Assembly: GCA_951213105.1 (NCBI GenBank)
Contig: OX578147.1
Location: forward strand, 126,313,822-126,377,821
DNA length: 64,000 nucleotides
Direction: 5' to 3'
Origin: Amaurobius ferox
Taxonomy: Eukaryota; Arthropoda; Arachnida; Araneae; Amaurobiidae
The translations under genes and the position numbers were made by a program. Positions 1 to 13,861 of this stretch are shown here, in pieces (within the stretch, counting starts at the first letter, position 1; each line of letters begins with the position of its first letter). The notes beneath the pieces are model-generated. The model was not told the origin of the DNA. It saw only the letters and a program-made list of their open reading frames with translations, and did no database searches.

Positions 1-659
1 AAGCTTGCATAGAATTTTCAATAATATGAGTGCTTCTGTTTTGTACTGCCAATCAGTTAAAATTGATAAAATAGGATTAATATATTGTGTTTTAAAGGAT
101 CATAATTACAAATAATTATTTGAAATTATATAAAGATTCAAATATTTTAAAACACATTACATAAAGATACAAACATTTATGTCATATAAGTAGTTTTCTT
201 ACTTAACACAAAACCCTTTTTTATATATCAATTGAAAATTAATTCTCACTGACCTCTATCACAATTCAAACAAAAGCAAATAGTATTTACAATCTAAATT
301 GAGAAATTCAAACTCATGTAACACAAGAATAAGAGTTGACACACTTGAAACTTTAATGTTATTTAAACATTAAATGCCTGAATTTGATTGGGTAATGAAA
401 GATTTGATATTAAAAAGTAAGTGCATGAAACTTTCAAATAATTTAAGCATAATTAAAGCATGGACAAAGTTCAAATATTTCCTACTTTCAATACATGAAT
501 ATAATAAACAATTATATTCACTGCACATATGTTGCTATTGCTTTTCCAGATCACCTGGTCTTTTATAACCTCAAACCCAAAGCGTGGATATTCCCCGTTG
601 ATACAAATAGACATAAAAATATATAAAATATGAATGTATGAAAAATTCTAGTGTAAACT
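1..659. other. AT-rich flank, probable kinesin-gene intron
   Basis: No gene-like reading frame or recognisable repeat is visible. It lies outside the left end of the large nested repeat. By position it is probably intron of the kinesin gene whose exons begin at 22637, because the sequence after the right end of that repeat runs straight into a splice acceptor. This is inference from context only. Confidence 0.4.
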
Positions 660-935
660 CCCCACACAACACAAGTACGTCCACAATAAGTCCAGAGGAA
701 GTCCTATGCAGGATTTCACGACTTCCAGAGGAAGTCCTATATTTTCCTAAAGGCGTCTGGAGGAGGTCCATAGGAGATACAAATGTCTCTTTTTTTTACG
801 ACCTGTGGAGATCCATTTTAGGATGATTTAATGACTTTTCAGGATGTGTTTAGGTTTTTAGTGGATTCTTTAGAAACCTGTAGGATGTCTTGCGACATAC
901 CACAGGAGGCTTTTGGAATGTATGGGATGTCTTAC

Positions 936-1083
936 GTAGGTTTCAATGACGTCTTCAAATTTTCCCTCAAAGCAAAATTATGTCCATAGAATTTACATAC
1001 AGGTAACGATACAGGTAATAACGATAAGTGTATATACAAGTAAGTGTAACGATTATGTTCCACACTTCAAAAAACAGTATAGG
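936..1083 (+). repeat. Block H1, copy in the outer element
   Basis: About 147 bp starting GTAGGTTTCAATGACG and ending CAGTATAG, nearly identical to 3427-3574. Here it is followed immediately by the transposon left end. At the other copy it runs on into block H2. This pair of junctions is the main evidence for self-nested insertion. Confidence 0.8.
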
Positions 1084-1140
1084 TCCACACAACACAAGTA
1101 CGTCCACAATAAGTCCAGAGGAAGTCCTATGCAGGATTTC

Positions 1141-1182
1141 AGGACTTCCTAAGGAAGTCCTATATTTTCCTAAGACGTCTTA
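1141..1182. other. Two palindromes in the subterminal region
   Basis: AGGACTTCCT-A-AGGAAGTCCT (1141-1161) is a perfect 10-bp-arm palindrome, and TAAGACGTCTTA (1171-1182) is a perfect 12-bp palindrome. The AAGACGTC core recurs near the opposite end of the element (about 10011-10030), where GACGTC appears twice with TGTG between. Clustered palindromes near both ends are what one expects of transposase-binding sites, but the function is inferred. Confidence 0.5.
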
Positions 1183-3426
1183 AGGAGGTCCATAGGAGAT
1201 ACAAATGTCTCTTTTTTTTACGTCCTGTGGAGATCCATTTTAGGATGATTTAATGACTTTTCAGGATGTGTTTAGGTTTTTAGTGGATTCTTTAGGAACC
1301 TGTAGGATGTCTTGTGACATACCACAGGAGGCTTTTGGAACGTACGGGATGTCTTACGGCATGTAACTGGAGCCTATGGAGATCCTATTCAGTATGTGTT
1401 TAGGCTTTTAGTGGAATATTCAGGAACTTGTGGGACGTATTGCAGCATATCACAGGAGACTTTCGGGATGCTTTGTGGAATACCATTGAAGGCTTTCGGG
1501 ACTTATGGGATGTCTTATGCATATCATTGGAGGCTTTTGGAGCTATTTTTAGTAGGATTGACAGTGGTTCTAAGTTTTCTATAGGTTTCTTCAGGGATAT
1601 TATGGGACATGTTCTAGCACATTACAGGAGGATTTAGGATTTTTCAGGATGCTTTTCCTCTAGTTGCTTGTTTTATTTTCCCCATGTTAAACAGTTCCAA
1701 AATCACTAATTACTTTATTTTTTTTTAAATCTTTTTCCATGTTTTTATTAAACATAGATTCTGAGAATAGAAATGTGTTTTTAAAAAATTGTTAAAATAG
1801 AAGTATTTCTAATATTTTTGTAAAATGAATGCACATTACTTTTATAAACATACTAGAGAATACTTTAATTTTGCAGATTTTTTAAGAAAAGCATAAACCT
1901 TTCTCTTTTCTAAATCTACAATTGGTAGATAACGGGCAAGCTAAAGACTATTTTCCATAGGTTAACATGGGAAATAAAAAAAAAAAGAAACAAACAGTTA
2001 GAAAAAGAATATCATCTTAATAGATCATTTAAGATTACAACATTCGAATTATCATAAAAGAAATCCAGTAGTCAATATAGTTTATATTTATGACATCCAA
2101 ATTTCATTTGTTTGATGACAAAAACTAGTATTTATTTAAAAGTAATCAACTTATTTGTAGTGTTAATAGTCAATGTGTTCTTGTTAGTAGGGAAGACATT
2201 TGTCGCCTTCTGTCTACTAATATTTTTTCAGTTAAACCTTGGAATACAGATATACTGCTATTTCCTCATATTTTAGTCCATTTTGATCCAAATATGTGTC
2301 ACGTGAATGAATCTCTCATGGGATTACATTTTCTGACTTTTTTCAGTTTTAAATTTAAAAAAAAAATGCAATATATCAATATCTTAAGTGTCATAAATGA
2401 TGCCATTCAATTTTAAATAAGAACATGTGCATAGAAAGTAAAACTTTCATATACTTTCTATAAATTATTTTGATTTATTCATATTTAAAATATAGCTGCA
2501 TGTTGAAAAGTAATGTTTTTTAATATCTGACGAATAACTCATGAAAACAATGGTATTCATTTATTTATAAAGTGTGCACTTACTCTATAACATTGAGTGT
2601 ATTTACTTCTCTAAATCATTGATTTATATATCTTTTTTCATAAGATTTACTGGAAAAAATTCATTTGCCACGAATAATAAATAACTATTTACTGAGAAAA
2701 TTATGAAATCTTCCCACTTTATAACACAAAAATTCTGACCCATCTATCAGCTATTATCAATTTACTTTAGTGGTAAAATATTTTTACAGTTGAATATAAA
2801 ATTTTGTCATTTACAAATAAAAAAAACTCAATCACATTCTGTGTATTTCAATAAATGTAAAAGTAATTTAGATCATAAAAGAATGTTATTTATTGGTCAA
2901 ATTAATATCACCTCCACTACCGTGATATTTCAATAGTGATATAATCTGGTAATCTGAAAACAAATATGCAAAATTCAAGTGATATACTATAGAGATTTCT
3001 AATAATTTGATTTATTCACAGTCCATCTGTATAAGTTATGGACCACAATTTATGAAATACTGCCCTAGAGAGACATGCAAAATGTCCCACATTTTAAGGA
3101 ATTTATTTAAATTATTTTATACTTACTTTATAAGATGGACCGATTTTTGGTATGATACATTAAGACATACATACATACATACATAAAAACATTTTTTTTA
3201 TTATAGAATAAATAAAAACCTAATATACACAATTTAATTGATATTATTATAGTTCTACAAAATTTCCAATCTTCAGCGGTACATGAATATTCCGTTTATC
3301 CATTGTCTTCGTGGCAATATATCTAGAAAAACAATAATCATATATATTAGATAAAATCAGAAAAGTACTTGGCGTAATTGGTTTTCCAAAAATATTTGCA
3401 TTATAAATATAAATTAAAGAAATAAT
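1183..3426. other. Subterminal repeats, then gene-free AT-rich interior found only in the inner copy
   Basis: From about 1240 to 1650 short motifs built on GGATGTCTT and CACAGGAGGCTTT recur several times. From about 1650 to 3426 the sequence is AT-rich with no credible ORF, and a short (CATA)n tract lies near 3168-3185. The outer copy jumps from its left-end block straight to H1 at 936, so it lacks the stretch from about 1360 to 3426 (about 2.07 kb). Confidence 0.5.
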
Positions 3427-3574
3427 GTAGGTTTCAATGACGTCTTCATAATTTCCCTCAAAGCAAAATTATGTCCATACAATTTACATACAGGTAACGA
3501 TACAGGTAATAACGATAAGTGTATATACAAGTAAGCGTAACGATTATGTTCCACACTTCAAAAAACAGTATAGG
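3427..3574 (+). repeat. Block H1, copy in the inner element (uninterrupted H1-H2 junction)
   Basis: Same sequence as 936-1083 with few changes. It continues directly into GGATTCTACATTTGAG, the start of H2, and so represents the unoccupied arrangement of the site. Confidence 0.8.
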
Positions 3575-6075
3575 GATTCTACATTTGAGTTCATTCCAAT
3601 AGGGATACCCAATGAAAGGCGAGTTCATTTTAAATGACAATTCCAATTTAAAACACAATGAAATCACAACTCTATCTTTGAACCAAAACATATTTGACTT
3701 AAATCAGTTATAAATTAAAGTTATATTGACATTCTATATCTTTAATTTATTTCACTATATTCTCTTTTTCACATGTTGAGATTCCGTGTGCAAAAATAAA
3801 CAAGTAAATGTGTTGATGCCAGTTTCCAAACCTGACATTCGCCCAAAGCAAAATGATGCCCATGGAATTTATATTACAATTTGACAGATAAATTCCAGAA
3901 GTTGAACTATAAACAAGCTAGTAGTTTTTGTAGATGTTATTTATATGGAGTACACCATCAGTATGAAAAACAATCACGATAAACTTTAGGATGACGGTCT
4001 GAGTCCACTCTGCTTAAACACATACACTCTTTTAGAATATGCGATGAAGTAAATTAGGATAACTTTTTACTGTACAATAATATAACCCCCCTCTCTCTAT
4101 TTTTTTTTTCCAGAAAAAATGTGAATTAACTAAAAACAACAAAAATACTTAACATATACCACAGGCATTTAAATGCTCATGTAAAGAAATATTTTCTTTT
4201 ACAAATTAAAAGTTACTATATTAGAAATATTACATAATACTATATATTAATTTATTTATATCACTCATGGTGTTCCTATAAGTAATCTTATAATGTTGTT
4301 TACTTTGTAAGTTTTAGTATTACATTTTAAAAAATTTTTGCAAGGCATAAAATAGATTATACTCATCCCCACTTCTCTCAAAGTTACGACAAATAACAGT
4401 TAAGCATTTATTTTACATTTAATGTAGATAGATAAGGATTCCAATTTTTACTATAGCTTTTGTTATTGATATATTTTGGAATAGATTTGTTTTGACAATA
4501 TACAGGAATTTCCCCATCACTGCAATCAATCACTTACTGTTAATTCATTTTAATTGCATACTATGAAATCTAAAAATTTACATATGCAGTAAATTGCAGA
4601 CTAAAATCATAACTCCTCACAGTTCATTTGATAAATTGAGGCAAATAGGATTCAGTATGAGGAATTAGCGAAGACAGAGTCACTTTTTATACAATTAATG
4701 AAGGGCTGCCTAGCAATAAAGCAGCGTATTTAGTATTACTACTACAATGGGATTTCTTTTTATTTTGCAATATTCTTTGCACATAATATTTTTTATGCTA
4801 TTATTCAATACCTATATCAGTGGGGCCAACTGTATTACCACCAGAACGTTAATGTTATAAAACTAAGGTTTCTTAGCTAGACAAAAATTTATATGACATA
4901 ATATACAAAACAATTAATTTCCTTAATTACACTCATAGATAAACATTTTTACACTGCTCCCAATACATCCTCATAGTCAAGTCAGAATAGCCCAAATGGC
5001 TGTCAATCAATTCAAAGACTGTAATAAATGATAAAAAGATTAGGTGATAAGCAATATTATAAGAATGACTTATCCGACTGCGTATTGTAAAACAAAAAAT
5101 CAATATAGAATATAATAAGGTTGACCTATCTCTTTTTAAATCAATTTATTTTTTAATTCATTAAACGTATTTTCTGCAACTGTAGCTAGCAATACTGACC
5201 TCTTATGATTCTGTTTCAACACAATCATCACTTGCAGCATAATCGTCAAAAATAAGACCTAGCAAAACTCCTTTTTCTTGTAACCTATTTTACATTGAAG
5301 TATCTTCATAAGCAGAATCAGAAATGGATTGTTGGTTCTCTTTACTGTTTTCAGATGAGCATCACGTCTGTTATAATTTAAACATCCACAGGCAATCTTT
5401 ACATGTGTAGGCTTAATGTCTCTCGGGATGAATCTTTGTCACCAAACTTATTGTTGCTCCTGAGATTTTGCTTTTACTTAAAGTAATCTGAAAAAAATAA
5501 AACACATTTTTTACCTTTCCCAAACTAAAAACTTCACAATATCCAACATATATGCATTTAATTGTTCGCTATAAGCAATATGTTTTGTTTAACATTATAA
5601 AAGTATAGTAGATTCAAGGTGACAGAAAAAAAAATTCGCAATAACCAATAGTTTGCTACAACATCCGAGCTATCAAGCTCCACTCTAGGTTGAAATGAGT
5701 ATTTTGGATCTACAAATTTTATTTTGACAATCAAGATTTTAGACCCAATCATCATTTTCTCTGTCTAACTTTTCTGCTTTTTCCCCCATGTATCAGTAAG
5801 CATATGTACTTGCATATGTATTTGCATATGTTCAGTATGCATATATGTACAGCAGAAATTCTGACATATCTTCTTTCTAACAACCTAACCAATGCACGTC
5901 ATGGATTACATGTGTCTGCACAGTGAGTGCTGCTAATAAAAAGTAATTTATTTTATTGGCCGCATAATAAGTAACTTCAAAATTGCATTCAAGTAGAACA
6001 TTTTGGTACCTGAGTAAAAATAATTATATTGATATCCGGCTCTTAATTTCTAACCCTAGCACCACTATATTACTT
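3574..6075. repeat. Left part of block H2, inner copy
   Basis: Non-coding, AT-rich, and duplicated at about 10098-12528 with small substitutions and indels. No frame over about 70 codons persists in both copies. A weak trace of former minus-strand coding sequence lies near 5230-5490 (see findings). Otherwise nothing is recognised. Confidence 0.6.
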
Positions 6076-6079
6076 TTAA

Positions 6080-7111
6080 CCCTTTGCGGATGGCGGCTTT
6101 TCAGAACTGATGTGGCCCAAAGGATGGAGCATTTCACTTCCGAACTGTTCCAAAGGACAGCATATTTTTTGCACTTAGCCTAACTAAAAAAAAAAGTCAT
6201 CCGTTACAGCATTCTACTTTTTTCAGGAATAAAAGAAATACTTATTTTCCATTAGATGCATATGTTATACGCAAATTATCTTTTATTTAAATATAAAAAT
6301 TTCATATGATTAAAAATGATTAATTAACTTGATTAAAATTGTTACTTGTTACGCAGGAAAAATATTAAAATGATTGTACTTAATACTTTACACAGCTAAT
6401 AGAGATTATGTACAATTTTTAGGAAGAAAATAGCTTTGTTACTAATTAATACGCCTTTTATGCATAATGTATTTCAAACATGGATTCACACACAGACAAA
6501 CATTGCAAAATTTGCATTTATAAAAACTGTCTGTGTACTCATCAGAAATACCAAATATCCACGAATCTTCACTATCTGCATTACTTTTATGACTATTCTG
6601 TTCGATTACCATGCTAGTATATTCTTCTATACATAAAAATGTCTTGACATAGCCATCCGAAATAACCTAATAAATTCACTACCGAACATTTCACTAAAAC
6701 CCAAACTTGAAAGAAAATACTCTCTTACATTCTAATAATTCACCAATGCAATCATTAAACTAAAATCGAAACGAGAACATATACTCAACTAGAGCATAGC
6801 AAGAGTTTGGCAGAAATGATTTGTTTGTTTATATTACAAAAACCATATTTTACCGCTTTAGATGAAGTGCTGATTCATAGGGACCCCCTATACCAAGGTT
6901 AAATATTTGCAAAATATGTTGTAAATTTTAGAATGGATATTTAGCACCATCTAGAATTCAAATAAATTCAAACGAATATTTTCCACATGAAAGCGCACAT
7001 TGGTATCAGTCGCCCTTTAGGGTAAATTTCTCCTGGACGTGAATGCATGACTGTCGTCCTTGAATACAGTTTCACAGTTGACGCATGGATGCACCTACCG
7101 TCCGCAAAGGG
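6080..7111 (-). mobile_element. Non-autonomous piggyBac element (inner copy)
   Basis: It is bounded by TTAA at 6076-6079 and 7112-7115, the obligatory piggyBac target duplication. The ends are inverted: CCCTTTGCGGATGG on the left and CCCTTTGCGGACGG read from the right. The sequence just inside the right end matches, in reverse, the left end of the piggyBac copy at 44254, and the left end matches that copy's right end, so this is the same family in opposite orientation. No transposase motif remains in the middle. Confidence 0.85.
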
Positions 7112-7115
7112 TTAA

Positions 7116-10097
7116 ACAGCTAAATTAAAATTGTTGCTGATGATTTTTAATTTGTCAGTTTACCAAAATGCCAGTTATAGTTTTGTGACTAATACGTCTT
7201 TTAGTTAAAACAGTTTTCCTTAGGCCTATGATGCGATTTCTCTCAAAACCTAACAACTGTTTCTAGAGCCATAGAGTATGTCTCAATAGCATCTTTGTAC
7301 ACAATTTGCAGTATCAAAGCAGGAAATAAAGTTTCATTTGCCTGTGAGTGAGAACACTGGTCGTTTAAAATGCTGCACTTTGCGTCCTTTTAATGAGCCC
7401 TATAATATCATTGGCACTGACAGTTTGATCATTTGCAAAACTTAAACTTGGCATGCATGTTGTTTTATTAACGACTGTAGGTGAATCTTTTTTGCAACAG
7501 TGTATTTTCTTAACAGAAAAAAGCTGTATAGTGGACCTTTCAACAGAAAGGTTCCCTATAGAAAAAGAAAAAAATTGTATACATTAGCTTACCTGTATTT
7601 CATTAGAACTTGGGAATCTAGTAAATGAGGTCAGGATTAGAAGGTGAGTTCCGACCTGTTCAGTTAAGAAATTAGAAAACTATCAATATTTAACATATAA
7701 TATGTTGTAAATAATCCTACCAAATATAAAAATCAGTTTTTTTTAAAAATAAAGTGTTTATAGGCACATGTCCACAAGATTTTCATTCACATATGGAAGG
7801 ATGTTTCATTCACGTATGTTTAAAATGTATAAATGCAGCTAGATGCGGAACAAAACTCGAAACTAAAAGGGTTCTTCAGGTTTCAGTTTTGTTCCATGTA
7901 GAGTGAATTTATACCACCCAAGCTATTTATGTTGTATAAAAAACTCTACTAGTAAACAAAATGAAATTACAAATAACTGGGAGCTAAAATTTCTGAAACG
8001 TATTGGAAATGTTACATTATTATAAGTGTGCAGAATAAGTATAAAATACAATTTTAACTGTACAATTAAATTTAACTTTGTAATAAGAAATTATAAATTT
8101 AAGTAAATTCCGGAGAAACATAAACTACTTATGACTTTCCTGTATAACTGCTACTTGTTTTCAAAAAATGTCATTTTGAAAATAAATGATGAAATTGCGA
8201 TACCAAGCACAAAAAATGCAAAGTATAACTTTGAGAATGGAGACATAAGAATCAAATTAAAAATTAAAATAAAAAGCTTTTAATGAAAACTATAACATAC
8301 AGAGTAATATAAAATAATATCTAACTGTAAATAAAATCGTATCTGTTTACAGAACCACCAAAACAAAATGATAAATGACAAAAAATATATTACAAACTTT
8401 TGAAGTGCATAAGACTATTAGGTAACTTATAAAATAAAAATGTTTAAATATGTAAGTAATTGCAAATAGGTTCCAAATATGACAAAATAAGCATGTGATT
8501 GTTGCATATGTTAAACTGAAAAGATAATTTTTATTTTGTCTGCAAAATTAGTTACAATTTTGAAAATTTTCACATACAGACTATGCATGTACATCTACGT
8601 TTCATACCTCTGACTTGTATAACAACATATTAAGATAGACTTAACATATTAAAACTTGTTACATTGGCATTTCCAACCGCTCCATTCAATATTATAGCAG
8701 AAAACTTGAAATATTTATGTCATATTTGATGATTACACACAAAAATTCAAATATAACCGTTCATTATTTTCTGATGATCAGTTAAATTTAACCAATAACC
8801 AAGTAAATAATAAATATCAATACCGCATTTTACTACACAAGTAAACCTTTTAAAATCTTTAATTACTTTAACTAATAAAAGAAAAATTATAAACAAAACT
8901 GCTGATTGCATTATAAAAAACAGATTTATATTTTCTTATAAAACCAAACAGGAAATATACAGATATGACACTTTTGTGTTTATCTTTATTTATAGTATTA
9001 TTAAAATATAAGCTGATTAAGGTAATATTAAATTTTGAAATATAGTATGTGTCATCCTAACATGTATCTTCGAGATTCATTTTATATGAAAGAAGTGATT
9101 GAGGTAACAATGACAGCAAATATATTATATAATATTGTCATAATTTGTGAGTTTATATCCCTAAACTTTAAACATAAGCAAAGTTTCATAGATGTACTTT
9201 TCCCGTTTGTTTTTTAAACAAGCTCTTTTTACAATACAATCAGCATTTCTGCTTCAATTATTTTTTTATTGGGTGAATTAATTAGAGGTTATGAATGGTA
9301 TGTTTATTAGTACAATGTAGTGGAAAATTTTGAATACTGTTTGCCGAAACAAGGATAATAAAATTTAGATAAGTACACTTCTTGAGAGCTAACAATTCTT
9401 GACAGGTATCACTTATTAGAATTGGATAAAGTATTCGTGAGTTTGTTAATAGTCATCATCCAAGACGATTAATGCACGGCAACACTAACAGATTCAGGGG
9501 GGGGGGGGGGGGGGGAGAGGGGGCAAGATTTTTAAGAAAGATTAAGAAATTTATAACATTCTAAACTTTATTTTTGTGTTCCGAGTATTAAAAAGATTCA
9601 AACCTATTCAATTACACTTCAGAAAAATTGAAATATTTTGCTATACAAGTGAAATTTCGTAAAAACTGAATAATCGCGATCTACCGATTTCTGTCGGAAA
9701 TCTTTTGCCTAGGCGGACATCAATATATTGATGTCGGACTAGGTTTTGATTAACTATAAAAATTTTATATCAGCAGTTCACATATTAAAAGACAAACAAA
9801 ACTTCTTACCGTTGCACATGAAAGTAGTTCGTTTCTCGGTTTATCGAAAAATCAAGATGGACGCTGGAAGTCGTTCTGCACAGAGCGGGGTTGACTGACG
9901 AAAGACGCATGGTGCGCCCTCTAGGTTAACGGAAGTTCCAGAAGACGTCATAAAACACTTCAAATGGAGTACGATTGGAACACATTGCAAGATGGTCTTG
10001 AGTAAGACGTCTGTGGACGTCGTGCTTAGGATATGACAGTTGTAGGATTTACGGGAGCTTTATTGGCTGTCCACTGGAAGTCTGTGGTTGTGTGGGG
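7116..10097. repeat. Right part of block H2 with the transposon right end, inner copy
   Basis: AT-rich and non-coding, matching about 19404-22565. It contains a long G run near 9497-9515. The last 300 bp or so are less AT-rich, with GACGTC motifs and the terminal GGTTGTGTGG. Nothing codes for a recognisable protein. Confidence 0.6.
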
Positions 10098-12528
10098 GGA
10101 TTCTATATTTGAGTTCATTCCAATAGGGATACCCGATGAAAGGCGAGTTCATTTTAAATGACAATTCCAATTTAAAACACAATGAAATCACAACTCTGTC
10201 TTTGATCCAAAACATATTTGACTTAAATCAGTTATAAATTAAAGTTATATTGACATTCTATATCTTTAATTCATTTCACTATATTCTCTTTTTCACATGT
10301 TGTGATTATGTGTGCAAAAATAAACAAGTAAATGTGTTGATGCCAGTTTTCAAACCTGACATTCCCCCAAAGCAAAATGATGTCCATGAAATTTATATTA
10401 CAATTTGACAGATATATTCCAGAAGTTGAACTATAAACAAGCTAGTAGTTTTTGTAGATGTTATTTATAAGGAGTATACCATCAGTATGAAAAAAAATCA
10501 TGATAAACTTTAGGATGACTGGCTGAGTCTGCTCTGCTTAAACACATACACTCTTTTAGAATATGCGATGAAGGAAATTATGATAACTTCTTACTGTACA
10601 ATAATATAACCAACACCCCCTCTCTCTCTATTTTTTTTTTCCAGAAAAAATGTGAATAAAGTAAAAACAACAAAAATACTTAACATATACCACAGGCATT
10701 TAAATGCTCATGTAAAGAAATATTTTCTTTTACAAATTAAAAGTTACTATAATAGAAATATTACATAATACTATATATTAATTTATTTAACCACTCATGG
10801 TATACCTATAAGTAATCTTTTAATGTTGTTTACTTTGTAAGTTTTAGTATTACATTTTAAAATTTTTTTTGCAAGGCATAAAATAGATTATACTCACCCC
10901 CACTTCTCTCAAAGTTACGACAAATAACAGTTAAGCATTTATTTTACATTTAATATAGATAGATAAGGATTCCAATTTTCACCATAGCTTTCGTTATTGG
11001 GAATAGATTTGTTTCGACAATATACAGGAATTTCCCCATCACTGCAATCACTTACTGTTAATTCATTTTAATTGCATACTATGAAATCTAAAAAATTACA
11101 TACGTAGTAAATTGTAGACTAAAATCATAACTCCTCACAGTTCATTTGATAAATTGAGGCAAATAGGATTCAGTATCAGGAATTAGCGAAGACAGAGTCA
11201 CTTTTTATACAATTAATGAATGGCTGCCTAGCAATAAAGCAGCGTATTTAGTATTACTACTACAATGGGATTTCTTTTTATTTTGCAATATTTTTTGCAC
11301 ATAATTATGCTATTATTCAATACCTACATAAGTGGGGTCAACTGTATTACCACCAGAACGTTAATATTATAAAGCTAAGGTGTCTTAGCTAGAGAAAAAT
11401 TTATATGACATAATATACAAAATAATTAATTTCCTTAATTACACTCATAGATAAACATTTTTACACTGCTCCCAATACATCCTCATAGTCAAGTCAGAAT
11501 AGCCCAAATGGCTGTCAATCAATTCAAAGACTGTAATAAATGATAAAAAGATTAGGTGATAAGCAATATTATAAGAATGACTTATCCGACTGCGTATTGT
11601 AAAACAAAAAATCAATATAGAATATAGTAAGGTTGACCTATCTCTTTTTAAATCAATTTATTTTTTAATTCATTAAACATATTTTCTGCAACTGTAGCAA
11701 TGATTCTATTTCAACACAATCATCACTTGCAGCATAATCATCAAAAATAAGACCTAGCAAAACTCCTTTTTCTTGTAACTTATTTTACATTGAAGTATCT
11801 TCATAAGCAGAATCAGAAATGGATTGTTCGTTCTTTTTACTGTTTTCAGATGAGCATCACGTCTGTTATAATTTAAACATCCACAGGCAATCTTTACATG
11901 TTTGGGCTTAATGTCTCTGGGGATGAATCTTTGTCACCAAACTTATTGTTGCTCCTGAGATTTTGCTTTTACTTAAAGAAGTAATGTGAAAAAAACACAT
12001 TTTTTACCTTTCCCAAACTAAAAACTTCACAATATCCAACATACATGTATTTAATTGTTCGCTATAAGCAATATGTTTTGTTTAACATTACAAAAGTATA
12101 GAAGACAAGGTGACAGAAAAAAAAATTCTCAATAACTAATAGTTTGCTACAACATTCGAGCTAGCAAGCTCCTCTAGGTTGAAATGAGTATTTTGGATCT
12201 ACAAATTTTATTTTGACAATCAAAATTTTAGACCCAATCATCATTTTCTCTGTTTAACTTTTCTGCTTTTTCCCCCATGTGCATCAGAAATTCTGACATA
12301 TCTTCTTTCTAACAACCTAACCAATGCACGTCATGGACTACATGTGTCTGCGCAGTGAGTGCTGCTAATAAAAAGTAATTTATTTTATTGGCCGCAGTAA
12401 CTTCAAAAGTAACTTCAAAATTGCATTCAAGTAGAACATTTTGGTACCTGAGTAAAAATAATTAGGTACTATTGATACCCGGCTCCTAATTTCTAACCCT
12501 AGCACCACTATATTACTTTTAAGCCTTT
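10098..12528. repeat. Left part of block H2, outer copy
   Basis: Counterpart of 3574-6075, beginning GGATTCTATATTTGAG directly after the inner copy's right terminus. Non-coding. A 12-bp piece of the piggyBac end is locally duplicated in the neighbouring element near 12590-12620. Confidence 0.6.
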
Positions 12529-12532
12529 GCGG

Positions 12533-13595
12533 ATGGCGGCTTTTCAGAACTGATGTGGCCCAAAGGATGGAGCATTTTACTTCCGAACTGTTCCAAAGGA
12601 TGGTGCATTTCACTTCCGAACTGTTCCCAAAGGACGGCATATTTTTTGCACTTAGCCTAACTAAAAAAAAAAAAAAAGTCCGTTACAGCATTCTACTTTT
12701 TTCAGGAATAAAGGAAATACTTACTTTCCATTAGATGCATATGTTACACGCAAATTATCTTTAATTTAAATATTAAAATTTCATATGATTAAAAATCATT
12801 ATTTAACTTGATTAGAATTGTTACTTGTTACGCAGGAAAAATATTAAAATGATTGTACTTAATACTTTACACAGCTAATAGAGATTATGTACAAATTTTA
12901 GGAAGAAAATAGCTTTGTTACTAATTAATACGCCTTTTACGCATAATGTATTTCAAATATGGATTCACACACAGACAAACATTGAAAAATTTGCATTTAT
13001 AAAAACTGTCCGTGTGCTCATCAGAAATACCAACTATCCACGAATCTTCTATCTGCATTGCTTTTATGACTATTCTGTTCGATTACCATGCTAGTATATT
13101 CTTCTACACATAAAAATGTCTTGACATAGCCATTCCCTTATCCGAAATAACCTAATAAATTCACTACCGAACATTCCGCTAAAACACAAACTTGAAAGAA
13201 AATACTCTCTTACATTCTAATAATTCACCAATGCAATCATTAAACTAAAATCAAAACGAGAACACATACTCAATTGCAGCATAGCAAGAGTTTGGCAGAA
13301 ATGATTTGTTTGTTTATATTACAAAACCATATTTTACCGCTTTAGATGAAGTGATGATTCATAGGGACCCCCTATACCAAGGTTAAATATTTGTAAAATA
13401 TGTTGTAAATGTTAGAATGGATATTAAGCACCATCTAGTATTCAAATAAATTCAAACGAATATGTTCCACATGAAAGCGCACATTGGTATCAGTCGCCCT
13501 TTAGGGTAAATTTCTCCTGGACACGAATGCATGACTGTCGTCCTTGAATGCAGTTTCACAGTTGACGCATAGATGCACCTACCGTCCACAAAGGG
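12533..13595 (-). mobile_element. Non-autonomous piggyBac element (outer copy)
   Basis: Orthologous to 6080-7111: TTAA flanks at 12529-12532 and 13596-13599, right end intact as AAAGGG-TTAA, left end mutated from CCC to GCC. Because both host copies carry it at the same place, it inserted before the large repeat was duplicated. No transposase motif is seen. Confidence 0.85.
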
Positions 13596-13861
13596 TTAAA
13601 CAACTAAATTAAAATTGTTGCTGATAATTTTTAATTTGTCAGTTTTCCAAAATGCCAGTTATAGTTTTGTGACTAATACGTCTGTTGAATGAATGAATGA
13701 CATGAAGGTGGGTGGCTCCAGAAGAGCCCAGTACATCGACCAGAGGTCTATTGTACTACCCCAACAAGTGAAGGTCCTTAAGAAAAGAGACCAGTAGCTG
13801 AAGCAAAAATCAGCAGGCACTTGACAGGAATGTCATACAACTCCCAGGGCTCGATCACATG

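Larger units (their letters stand above)
1084..10097. mobile_element. Inner copy of the same large repeat, inserted at the H1/H2 junction of the outer copy
   Basis: It starts with the same left-end sequence as 660 (CCACACAACACAAG at 1085) and ends with GGTTGTGTGG just before 10098. The left-end block (1085 to about 1359) repeats 661-935 almost base for base. H1 and H2 are contiguous inside this copy (3427-3574 then 3574 onward), which gives the uninterrupted form of the site the inner copy inserted into. It carries a piggyBac derivative (6080-7111) and no gene. The 60-codon frame at 9035-9217 recurs at 21227-21409 only because both lie in H2, so it is not evidence of a gene. Confidence 0.6.

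Noticed and set aside
1..6. Window starts exactly with a HindIII site (AAGCTT), perhaps a BAC clone end
   Set aside because: AAGCTT occurs many times in this AT-rich window, and no vector sequence is visible, so coincidence cannot be excluded.
9035..9217. 60-codon frame conserved at 21227-21409
   Set aside because: Conservation comes from the duplication of block H2. The protein is short, hydrophobic and AT-driven with no known motif.
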